Shown here: positions 56,101 through 64,000 of the stretch, piece after piece
Layout: each line of letters opens with the position of its first letter
How positions within the stretch are numbered: position 1 is the stretch's first letter
Assembly: GCF_021134715.1 (NCBI RefSeq)
Contig: NC_060027.1
Coordinates: 5,642,001-5,706,000, forward strand
Source: Daphnia pulex
Lineage: Eukaryota; Arthropoda; Branchiopoda; Diplostraca; Daphniidae
Length of the DNA stretch: 64,000 nt
Direction of reading: 5' to 3'
Program-made: the position numbers and the translations under genes
The notes under the pieces: model-generated
The model's database searches: none
Seen by the model: the letters and a program-made list of their open reading frames with translations, nothing else
Told to the model about the DNA's origin: nothing

Positions 56101-57812
56101 TCTTCGCTAGATGAAAAGGTGGAGTAGTAGGAATTACATCTTCGTCCTCTGATTCTGAAGTTGAATTTCCTTTCCGGTCATCTTCATGATGAAGGCTGCT
56201 GTCAGCTGATTCATCAGGGTTGTCTTCATCTCCCCCGGTGATAAACTGGCCACTTAAACCCTCCATATCTTTGTCGAAGATGTTCATGGTCTTCCTAGTA
56301 ACTCTGTAGCAGGTTAGAGTGTGATGTTGTAAATAATAAGAAAAATATTGGTACTACCTGTTGATGAGTTTTCAGCTGGCAAGTTAGATTCGGTGGTGGA
56401 GAGGTAGATTTCTGGCCAGTGCCATATTTCTGAGTTGCAGATGATTTGGGATCTGACTTTTTGGCTACTGCCTTTTGAACAACGATGGGAGTTTTCATCA
56501 TGGCATTTCTTACTACCACCAAAACTTTGTCCTCTGCACGACAAAACATTTATGAAAAAGAAGACATGATCGGTGTTAAAAAAGAATATCGGTTTTCGAT
56601 ATTTTTTATCTCTATAACCGATTTCCGCCAGAAAGACATTTTAAATATCTGTTTTCAAAAAACGATAGTTATGCCTAAAATAGTATAACATAATTATTGA
56701 AAAATGATATTTTAATTATCTCTCTTACAAACATTTTAAATCCCCTTTTACCGTTAATATAGATGCATGTAACCCATAACGAAAAAAAAATTAATATAAC
56801 GCATATTTATTACAGAATTTTCCGGCTATTGAGTATAGACCTTATTAAGATCCAAAGGAATGGGTCAAGCCGACCCCTTAGCGGCGCGTTGCAGTGTGAA
56901 GGGGTGCCTTGAACAGGAGATTTTTATTTGGCTCGCCCGATAACGTTGTGCTTTTGGATTTTCGAAGAAATCGTGCCCGAGGAAAGAAAAGGGAGAAAAG
57001 AAAAGTCTGGTCCCCTCTTTTATCATTCATTCCTTTCTTTCCATTTCAGAAAGTAGAAAAGATGAAGTTGAGAGTCGACCCTTGGATCTGTAGAATGCCA
57101 GGCCACTACTCTACCATTAAGCTATTTTAACATTTTATAATATAAATTTGGTTGTGATGCTATTGTTCTGGTGATTTGGGGGAAGCTCTATAGGGCAGGT
57201 TATTAAACTACTCAAGATTCTCGATAAGATAATACGGTTATGAATTTATGTCACAGTTAAAGTAATATTTGATTGTTGTGAAATGGTACTTAATAAATGT
57301 TTTATTTCATTAAATAAAAGTATCAATATCTGTTTTTTTTAAATCAATAGTAAAGATTTCATATTAACGAATATGATTTCATTTTTAAATATCTGAAAAT
57401 AGTACATTTTAATACCAAATTTGACTATAATAAATTGTTTTTAATACGCACATTGATTTCGACATAAAAAAGTATCACATTTTGTAATACATTATATCAT
57501 TTTTCGGCCATAAAATATATCTTTCTCGTAAATGTCTTATTACGTAATTTATTATTACAGTTTTAGCAATACTTATATCAGAAAATTTTGAAACGATAAA
57601 TGCTATCGTTTTTCGTTACCATATCTCTATTATAAACATATACATAATGTCGAAAAAAAATACATTTTGAACAGTGATGTAATATTAAGTTGCATTACCT
57701 GAGTACGTGATAACTTTGCATGATCTCATTTCATGTTGAACTGGGGATCTAGATTTGGTAGTCGAGTCAACTGAGAAGCTCCAACCAGGATTGATGTGAA
57801 ACTTAGGCCAAC
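53150..57812 (-). CDS. Candidate multi-exon gene with a BEN-like domain
   Basis: Minus-strand exon-like blocks in order: 57,812-57,709 (KFHINPGWSFSVDS, donor GTAATG); 56,549-56,349 (Lys/Ser-rich, donor GTAGTA); 56,290-56,076 (acidic, DEDNPDESADSS, then basic LAKRKRANH); 54,232-54,02x (EKFVTPKRNKK, PPPHKKHKKRKPKAF; donor GTAAGA); about 53,990-53,845 (helical, IDELQNQIWFLNEQIRDS); about 53,840-53,746 (donor GTAAGT); 53,565-53,466 (NFIWESWLKK, donor GTGAGT); and 53,370-53,175 (WDRKFMSKHSLTGKK ... KPAFLKEDVQAI). The last resembles the second half of a BEN domain, a DNA-binding or adaptor module of chromatin proteins, often placed after a coiled coil as here. Phases do not agree at every join, so exon edges are approximate and a pseudogene is possible. 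Confidence 0.4.
54255..56045. mobile_element. ~1.8-kb inverted-repeat element inside the BEN-gene intron
   Basis: 54,255-54,415 and 55,860-56,045 are inverted relatives of each other, about 160-180 bp each. Both consist of short degenerate words such as GGATATC, GGATGTCC and GGACGT, and both begin with CTGG followed by CATCTACT. The middle (54,420-55,860) has only short frames, none resembling a transposase. It is probably a non-autonomous DNA transposon. It fills almost all of the interval between the exon-like blocks ending at 56,076 and starting at 54,232. Confidence 0.45.
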
Positions 57813-59537
57813 TAAATAGTTCATAGATATTTAGAACAATATATAAGAATAAATAATAAAAAGCTATATGCTTATTTGATTCCAATAACTCTTTTTTTCC
57901 AACACAAATTTTTTTTTTCAAAATTAATTTAGATGAAATAAAATAAAATTTAATACAAATCATATTACACTCCTAGGGTGTAATGGTAAGCGCTTCGGGT
58001 GGATCAAGTAAGTTGTGCGTGGCCCAAGTGGAACCGCATACAAGAGTGTACCGATGTGATAAACTTGCATGACCGAGGATTGTTTTTGGTATTTCTTAGT
58101 TTTAATTAAAAAGTTATTTTTCTGTTGAAAAATGAAGTTAATTAAATAATATTTCGCAAACTTAAAACAATTCAATCACATCTATGTTAGTGGTTCCAAT
58201 CTTGGAATGAGAAAAACTTTTTATTATTTCAATTTTTAATTATATTTTCTTTTCTTTATATTTATGTAACAAAATTAGTATTCAACTTGATATTTTGTTT
58301 TTTCGTGTCATTTCCAGAAGTAAATATACAAGAAATCTAGAGGGAACTAGACGGACTAGGAAATAGAGACATTTCGGTAGAGGAATACTAGTATTGTTTG
58401 AAACTTAAATTTTAGTGAAAGGAAATGTATTATTATTTCAATTTTCAATAAGATTTTCATTTATTCATATTTGAGGCACTGCAAACTGTAGTCATTTCCT
58501 TGGGGGTTAGGCAAGATATTCTTCCATGAACAAAGCGAATTTTCCCATTTAATGTTTTAATTGATTCTTTCAATTTCTTCCCGCCGAGGAGGTGAGGTAA
58601 CATATCAGATTTTATCCCAAACCATATTCTGTGAAAGTTGGCAGCTGGTAGCAACAGCCCGTAGCTTGCAGTGCCTCTGGTGGCGACAGCGGCAGTTATT
58701 ATTTTGCCGTAAAATTGATAACAGTTGGAAAGAACAATTTTTTGTCGCTCGTAATTTTTTCTTTACTCTCTTTTCACAAATATATAAATATAAATATAAA
58801 TTTTGTTTCTACGCCCTGTTCTTTTTATAACACTGTATATCGTTACCTGTATTTTCAAAAGACTTAAAATACCAATATTTATTTGGGATTTCAGGCATTG
58901 ACCTGTATTGATATTGTAGAAAACCAGTCATTCTAACAAAAATAAACGCCAATTAAAATTCTTATTCTTGTTATTCATTAATAATTCTTACTCATACTAT
59001 TTTCTTAAGAATTAAACTTAATGAAGTGATGCGAATAAAGAAAAGTGTTAAAAAAGTATCGATCTAATGTCTATTGCGTTAGCTCCAACTTTTGTAGCAT
59101 CGTTCTCTATTCCTGCTAGCGCTCGTTTATTTGTGTTAGTTAAGTGTTACATGCAAGCACTGATTCGTAGAGCTACGACGCCACATTGAAAAATGATTCA
59201 TAAGAACATTTATAGTTGCCAAATATTGTTTATCTAAATATTGGCAGATATAGTAATTGATAAAGATTGAAAAAAATTTTACCTACACAAAGAATAGATC
59301 CTATTAGCTACAATTTCCAACCTATGTCCCATCTAACCAATCCTACCTATACAGCGATTTTAAAAATAAATAATTAATTGTATTTGTCTCACTTTTTTCT
59401 TTTTTTTTTAAATAAGGTAGCTCAACCTCTACCATAGGCTAACACCATCCGCCAATACACAGTAAAAAGGCGTATTTTTGTGCTACACGTATAGAAACTT
59501 TCAGCCGCGACTGTATAATAAAAGAGCAAGCTTTTGT
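57813..59537. other. No gene recognised
   Basis: Very AT-rich. A minus-strand 65-codon frame at 58,457-58,654 (FHRIWFGIKSDMLPHLLGGKK) looks protein-like but is unknown. 57,965-58,040 has a weak A-box-like word (GTGTAATGGTAAGC) without a matching B box. Confidence 0.45.
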
Positions 59538-59696
59538 GGGAGGAGCTTATTCATGTCACGAACATTTTTGGGGGAGGAGCTTATTCATGTCACGGACATT
59601 TGGGGGAGGAGCTTATTCATGTCACGGATAATGTCACGAACACTTTGGGGGAGGAACTTATTCATGTCACAAGGGGGAGGAGCTTATCCATGTCAC
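59538..59696. repeat. Five short tandem repeats (GGGGGAGGAGCTTATTCATG type)
   Basis: Copies start near 59,538, 59,570, 59,602, 59,646 and 59,673. Each has a 22-25 bp core and spacing varies from 27 to 44 bp. The repeats keep overlapping short frames open in two phases, which is not evidence of coding. Confidence 0.8.
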
Positions 59697-59757
59697 AATG
59701 CGAACACGCTCTGATTGGTCAGTCGAGTCGCTGCCCAAACATGCCCAAAAAAATCGC

Positions 59758-59863
59758 CACCAGATGTCTATAGCATCGCCGTGATAACGCAATCTTTGAT
59801 GACGCAACAACTAGATTTGCATCACCACCAGATGTCTAAAGCATCGCCCTGATGACGCAATCT
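59758..59863. repeat. Direct repeat pair of ~38 bp
   Basis: 59,758-59,796 and 59,826-59,863 share CACCAGATGTCTA, then AGCATCGCC, then GACGCAATCTT with few changes. 59,864-60,027 holds nothing recognised. Confidence 0.75.
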
Positions 59864-60027
59864 TCAAGTAAGGTACTGACAGGGCAGATTTCCTACGATA
59901 AAATCTATTATGGGCTGATCGTGCTACAGAAAAGCGAATAGAAAAAGGGTCCGACTTTACGCTAGGCCAAAGTTCCCCGGATTTGAACGGGGCTCAGGTT
60001 ACTCGTAAAAAAATAAAAAATAAAGCC

Positions 60028-60088
60028 GCCTAGCGCCATAAGACGCCGTGTTAAAAGCGACCGAAATTGGTACACTGTACCAATTTCG
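60028..60088. repeat. Dispersed repeat with a 27-nt perfect palindrome
   Basis: 60,028-60,066 is related to 43,291-43,331 and, inverted, to 41,221-41,260. 60,062-60,088 is a perfect palindrome, CGAAATTGGTACA around a single central C. Probably the end of a small transposable element. Confidence 0.65.
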
Positions 60089-60422
60089 TTGGTAGGTACT
60101 GTACTTAAAGGGCACTTTGGAGACTTAAAATCAGTTTTTAATTGTCTATCGATTGCCTCCCATTAAAAAAAAATGGTAAAAAAAAACGAGGCGAAAAGCT
60201 ATAACACGGCGGGATAGGACTAGTGTCCCTAGTCTGTTTCATTTTTCGATTTTTTTTTGATCGGGTTGCTCTTTGAGATTGGGGTGCGATTTTGTCTTTA
60301 TAAAATATCCTGAAAGTTTGAATGAGTTTTAAAAATATTTAGATAACGCGCATTGAAAAAAACACGAAAAATTAATTCATAGAGTCATTTCCTTGGGGTA
60401 TTTTTAAAGGTACAGTACCTAC

Positions 60423-60640
60423 CAAAAGTCTTTGGAAGCCCGAGAGGACCTTATGCAAAAACGCTGTTTTTGCAGTCCTCTAAGTACTACAGTTTTTAAC
60501 CAAATATTTTCGAATTTGGTATGTGCATAGGTAGAGGTAGTGAAAACACCTCTGATTTTTTTCAGATTTTTTTTACATTTCCTGAAGTACTTTTAGCCGG
60601 TTCTAAAAGTCTTTGGAATGCCGAGAGGACCTTATGCAAA
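60423..60640. repeat. Direct repeat pair ~180 bp apart
   Basis: 60,423-60,460 and 60,603-60,640 share AAAAGTCTTTGGAA and GAGAGGACCTTATGCAAA. The surrounding 60,090-60,815 is AT-rich, with no gene recognised. Confidence 0.7.
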
Positions 60641-60815
60641 TTAGGCCACTTTGGCCTTTTTTTGCAGTTAGACGGCTAGGGCTAGGGAAACGCGACTTTT
60701 TTAAAAAAAATCGGCCTGCATTAGCTTTATATCAGGTCTGATTTTCAATTTTTTTTATTGATATTTCTCAGTTTCATTTGAAGTAAAAAACGAAAATGTA
60801 GAATTCCCCTTTTTC

Positions 60816-60871
60816 CGCTCCCATCCCTTTGTTTTTTCGTTGGCGCGAGAGAAAACAAAGGGATGGGAGCG
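60816..60871. repeat. Perfect 20-bp inverted repeat, 16-nt loop
   Basis: CGCTCCCATCCCTTTGTTTT at 60,816-60,835 and its exact complement at 60,852-60,871. It lies about 75 bp upstream of the first recognised MULE exon. It could be a tiny foldback element or a structured RNA stem. Confidence 0.8.
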
Positions 60872-62423
60872 TATATTGCGAGAGTATGTTGACTGTTTTG
60901 TGACTAATTACTTCAATTTAACATAACAATATCAAATTTTTTAGCTTTCCAGATGTTTCCATTGGATATAATGCTGCCCTAGAAAAGCGTATGTATAGAG
61001 CTCAGCAAGAACGGAAGCCACCTAATCCAACCAGTTTTGACGAGGCCGAAGAATTGATTCGTGAACATCCTCATTATTCGTGAATATGACATTTTATTTT
61101 AGTTTCTCTCGTGATCTTATGCTCATCTTTGCTTACTGTTTTAAAAGAAAAACATTAGACGGGTCATCCGACTTTTTTAAGGCTCGCGTCTCCACAGCAA
61201 CCGGTACGGCATTCATCTTCCTATCTATTACTCTACTTACTCAACTGCGAACAACAAAGCAAATTCAAGCAGATGGAACATTTAAGACTGTGCCTAACTT
61301 GTTTTACCAGCTATTTACTCTCCACTTTAAAGCATATAAAAAGTTTACAATTTTAGTTTTATTACTTCTAAGACTTTTTTTTTCATTTCAAACATTTTTC
61401 AAAAAGTCCTTTCTAGTTGCCTTCATTTTAATGAGTGAAAAGTCTCTGGATCTTTACAATGCTGTGATGGAGAAAATCCTCGATACTCTTCAGGAAATAG
61501 ATCCAGACAGAGAAGGTAACTGTGCGGAACGTCTGATATCAGATTTTGAAGAAGGCATACTAAGGGCGCTACACAATGCATTTCCTGGTGCACAGGCCAG
61601 AGGGTGTTGGTTTCATTACGGGCAGGTCAGTTTTAATATTTCAAAATTTGACTCTTGTTTGTATCTTATCAAAATTGTTTGTATTTCAGGCAATCTATAG
61701 AAGAGCCTGTGACGAGGTTTTGGCTAGATTATATAGAACAAGTCCAGTTGTGAAACGCATCATAAAATTGATAATTTCTTAGGCCTCTTACCCGCAGAAC
61801 AAATATATGCCGGGTTTATGGTACAAGCAGTTTTGTAATTTTTTAATGCTAGTTTTAACTTTCCTTTTGTTGATTGCTTTGTTTTTCAGGCAATTCAGCA
61901 AGAAAATGCGGCCGACTTGCAATAGAAAGCCAAGAAATACAAGATGCTGTTCAACGTCTGTATGTATACTGGGCAGGATACTGGCTTGTTCGTCAGACTC
62001 CAGCACGTTTCAGCGTTAACGGTGATAAGTCTCGTACAAACAACGAGGTAGAAAACTGGAATAGGTGATTTAATGCCCGTTGTCATGGACACAGACAAAA
62101 TTTCTGGGCTTTTATATGTAATTGATCAAATAGTTCTATTTTGTGTGTGGCCACCTGATTAATCAAATCCTTTATAGACCATTTGCAGGAATGTGAGGAA
62201 ACTGCAAGGCGGGATTTTCTGGTCGCTAGTCGTGGTGGGAAAATTCGTCGCCCAACGCCAAATCGATACATCGTACGGGATGAGCAAATTTTGGGAAGAG
62301 CCAGAGATCTTAGTCAAAACCATTTACGAATTTTTGATGATGTCTTCTGTATCTTTTGAACCTTACGACGAGGTACAGTTTTGTTTTTTTCGTATTCCTT
62401 TCTTAAATTAGTTTTATAAATAG

Positions 62424-63056
62424 GGTTTGCCAGAAAATGAACTGGAAGCACCTGCACCTCGTCTACAACGTAGATTGGCCCGTTTGCAGGGCGATGGAAG
62501 GCAACAGGTTCGAACAAGAGCCGGAGAACTCCAAAGAGATCAAGGTGAACCGGAAGCTGATGCTCCTCGTCGCCCAGTTGGACGGCCACCACGAAGAGAT
62601 CGAGTTGAACCGGAGGCTGATGCTCCTCGTCGCCCAGTTGGACGGCCACCACGAAGAGATCGAGTTGAACCGGAGGCTGATGCTCCTCGTCGCCCAATTG
62701 GACGGCCACCACGAAGAGATCGAGGTGAACCGGAGGCTGATGCTCCTCGTCGCCCAGTTGGACGGCCACCACGAAGAGTTCGAGGTGATCCGGAGGCTGA
62801 TGCTCCTCGTCACCCAGTTGGACGGCCACAACGAAGAGATCGAGGTGAACCGGAGGCTGATGCTCCTCGTCGCTCAGTTGGACGGCCACCACGAAGAGTT
62901 CGAGGTGAACCGGAGGCTGATGCTCCTCCTCACCCAGTTGGACGGCCACCACGAAGAGATCAAGGTGAACCGGAGGCTGATGCTCCTCGTCGCCCAGTTG
63001 GACGGCCACCACGAAGAGATCGAGGTGAACCGGTGGCAAATGCTGTTGCGCTTTAA
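62424..63056 (+). CDS. Last MULE exon: AT-hook-like repeat tail
   Basis: Opens after an acceptor AAATAG, with GLPENELEAPAPRLQRRLA, then eight units of the type EPEADAPRRPVGRPPRR. Canonical AT-hooks centre on RGRP with flanking basic residues; here the core is VGRP followed by PRR, so minor-groove DNA binding is plausible but unproven. Ends at TAA 63,054-63,056. The repeat is 60 bp at DNA level. Confidence 0.7.
   Translation, partial: GLPENELEAPAPRLQRRLARLQGDGRQQVRTRAGELQRDQGEPEADAPRRPVGRPPRRDRVEPEADAPRRPVGRPPRRDRVEPEADAPRRPIGRPPRRDRGEPEADAPRRPVGRPPRRVRGDPEADAPRHPVGRPQRRDRGEPEADAPRRSVGRPPRRVRGEPEADAPPHPVGRPPRRDQGEPEADAPRRPVGRPPRRDRGEPVANAVAL
62533..63034. repeat. 60-bp minisatellite, ~8.4 copies
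   Basis: The period is exactly 60 bp and units differ at only a few positions. As 60 is a multiple of three, a stop-free unit stays open, and at least two plus-strand and two minus-strand frames are open through it. Only the frame joined to the MULE exon is supported. Confidence 0.95.
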
Positions 63057-63206
63057 TGCAAAGTTTGTTTAATAAATCCCATTAATCGAGTTCTTAATTG
63101 TAGCCATCCTTTTTGCGATAGCTGCACAAATCGTCTTCCACTACGATCCCTCTGTCCAGTTTGCCGGACCCCTATTGAAGCTGTGCAAATATTTTTTTTG
63201 CCTTGA
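63057..63206 (+). CDS. C3HC4 RING finger in frame after the repeat tail
   Basis: Directly after the TAA, in the same frame: CKVCLINP, NCSHPFC, DSC, then CPVCRTPIEAVQ and a stop at 63,204. Spacing C-x2-C-x10-C-x-H-x2-C-x2-C-x9-C-x2-C matches a complete RING. RING domains recruit E2 enzymes for ubiquitin transfer. No ATG opens it, so it belongs to the upstream protein, either by readthrough or in an ancestor without the stop. Confidence 0.75.
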   Translation, partial: CKVCLINPINRVLNCSHPFCDSCTNRLPLRSLCPVCRTPIEAVQIFFLP

Positions 63207-64000
63207 TGTTTCTGTTTAAATTTTTTCATTTACATTGCTGTTGACTCTTTTTTATTACGTACCTACGTAACATTACACAATTTTGACAATCAAGTGAACT
63301 CTTTTTAATGTCTAGCTCTCTAGGAGATGTATTGTCTGGGAGATCTATTGTCTAGGAGATCTATTGTCAATTAATTTGATATAATTTATAATTTAATTTT
63401 TAGCGAATAAACTACTGTCTAATATTTTTTAAATAATATTTTTCGGGGGAATCTATTGTCTAGAATTAAGAGTAATTTTAATTTTAATGGAGTTCTATTG
63501 TCCTGGAAATACGAAAAAAAATTCTGGGAGAAATATTGTCCAGGAGATCTAAATAGACAGGAGATTAACAAACACAGGAGTTCCACTGTCTCGTTCCCAG
63601 TAATCTATTTCACGTTTGCGAAAATTTGGAAAAGAAATTTAGAGTTGTTTTTTAAACATCTGTAGCCTAATTACTGAAAAATCTTAAATGGTTAAGTATC
63701 TTTTATCTTTGTAGGAAAGCTGAAAGCATAGTTTCACACAGGCTATGTTTTCACATTACTCAGTAGCTTATCATTCCTTTTTAGTTTTTTTTATATTAAA
63801 AACGTCACTGCTAGCAAATATCAGAAAGTTTGTGGGAACGAGATAAAAGTGAATTAACTAAAAATCACTTTGTGGACAAAAAAATAATTCTAGCAATAAA
63901 ACTAAAAGAGAATGAACAGTAAAATATAGGCTACTGTCGGAATAGGCTACTGTAAGATTTTTAACACCTAGTTACCTACTGCATGATTGATTTGGATTAG
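63207..64000. repeat. AT-rich tail with ~8 dispersed GGAGATCTATTGTC words
   Basis: Between 63,320 and 63,600, degenerate copies of GGAGATCTATTGTCTAG recur at irregular intervals (near 63,322, 63,339, 63,355, 63,447, 63,489, 63,528, 63,542 and 63,577). An AATAAA lies at about 63,404 and could serve the MULE gene. 63,600-64,000 holds nothing recognised. Confidence 0.55.

Larger units (their letters stand above)
60945..63206 (+). pseudogene. MULE-transposase-like gene with AT-hook-like repeats and RING finger
   Basis: Exons: 60,945-61,079 (FPDVSIGYNAALEKRM ... NPTSFDEAEELI); 61,148-61,625; 61,690-61,820; 61,890-62,117; 62,178-62,372; 62,424 onward. All introns are GT-AG, 68, 64, 69, 60 and 51 bp. 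The core is MULE-type: KQIQADGTFKTVPNLFYQLF (first catalytic Asp), a SDFEEGILRALHNAFP block (second Asp region), GCWFHYGQ, and a later TNNEVENWNR (Glu region). Exon 6 encodes eight 20-residue units with VGRPPRR and then, after TAA at 63,054-63,056, a C3HC4 RING finger to TGA at 63,204. Disablements: a frameshift near 61,780, another near 61,923, TGA at 62,066, a phase break in exon 5 and the TAA. The 5' part (FLYWCH-type zinc finger in relatives) is not seen. Confidence 0.8.

Noticed and set aside
57960-58040. Possible tRNA at GTGTAATGGTAAGC
   Set aside because: No B box and no cloverleaf.
59970-60000. T-arm-like CCCCGTTCAAATCCGGGG on the minus strand
   Set aside because: Only a T-arm hairpin; no D-arm, anticodon arm or acceptor around it.
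62314-63039. 241-codon minus-strand frame of repeated LDLFVVAVQLGDEE units
   Set aside because: It is the reverse reading of the 60-bp minisatellite. The plus strand has splice-linked MULE coding and the RING, so the minus frame is open only because the unit length is a multiple of three.

Overview
This is eukaryotic, repeat-rich DNA with no bacterial gene organisation. The evidence is GT-AG introns of about 50-70 bp, intron-bearing and nuclear tRNA genes, and LINE, Gypsy, Copia, BEL/Pao and MULE-type elements, together with BTB and BEN-type domains. The combination suits an arthropod; a Daphnia-like branchiopod crustacean is my best guess, but this is an inference and nothing in the window fixes the species.

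Left part (1-28.9 kb): tandem repeats packed with tRNA genes and broken up by transposons. A non-coding unit of about 852 bp (blocks A-B-C-D) is tandemly repeated at 1-14,248. It is interrupted by (i) a 6,976-bp minus-strand LINE (723-7698) with an 11-bp target duplication, (ii) two ~850-bp tRNA cassettes carrying tRNA-Leu(TAA), tRNA-Ala(CGC) and tRNA-Ala(TGC), the second of which contains a non-coding LTR element (9276-12,283), and (iii) a ~440-bp insert with a tRNA-like sequence. Next comes a tandem array with a period of about 1.68 kb (14,249-28,898). Each unit holds two tRNA-Cys(GCA) sequences on + and one tRNA-Val(TAC) on -. In total there are 12 Cys and 5 Val loci, some intact and some degenerate. 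The first unit is split by a complete 5,390-bp Gypsy element with two identical 128-bp LTRs and one uninterrupted 1,366-codon Gag-Pol frame. For several insertions the window also holds the uninterrupted target in a sister repeat, so the boundaries are exact.

Middle part (28.9-45.5 kb): mostly AT-rich and unrecognised. It contains a decayed BEL/Pao pol remnant (29.7-31.0 kb), a small LINE remnant, a truncated BTB-domain exon (36.6-37.1 kb, minus), two short inverted-repeat elements, and several orphan exon-like segments with good splice sites.

Right part (45.5-64 kb): a degenerate minus-strand Gypsy pol was split by a Copia element (46,435-51,090, 5-bp target duplication ATTTC). Its gag region contains two small spliceable introns. 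Its pol is heavily broken although its LTRs differ at only about two positions. A candidate BEN-domain gene runs on the minus strand (53.1-57.8 kb), and one of its introns is almost entirely an inverted-repeat element. The last gene is a plus-strand MULE-transposase-like gene (60,945-63,206) with at least five introns. It continues into eight 20-residue AT-hook-like repeats (a 60-bp minisatellite) and then, after one in-frame stop, a complete C3HC4 RING finger. This MULE/AT-hook-like/RING architecture and the intron-bearing Copia gag are the two most unusual protein-coding observations; the tRNA arrays are the most unusual structural one.
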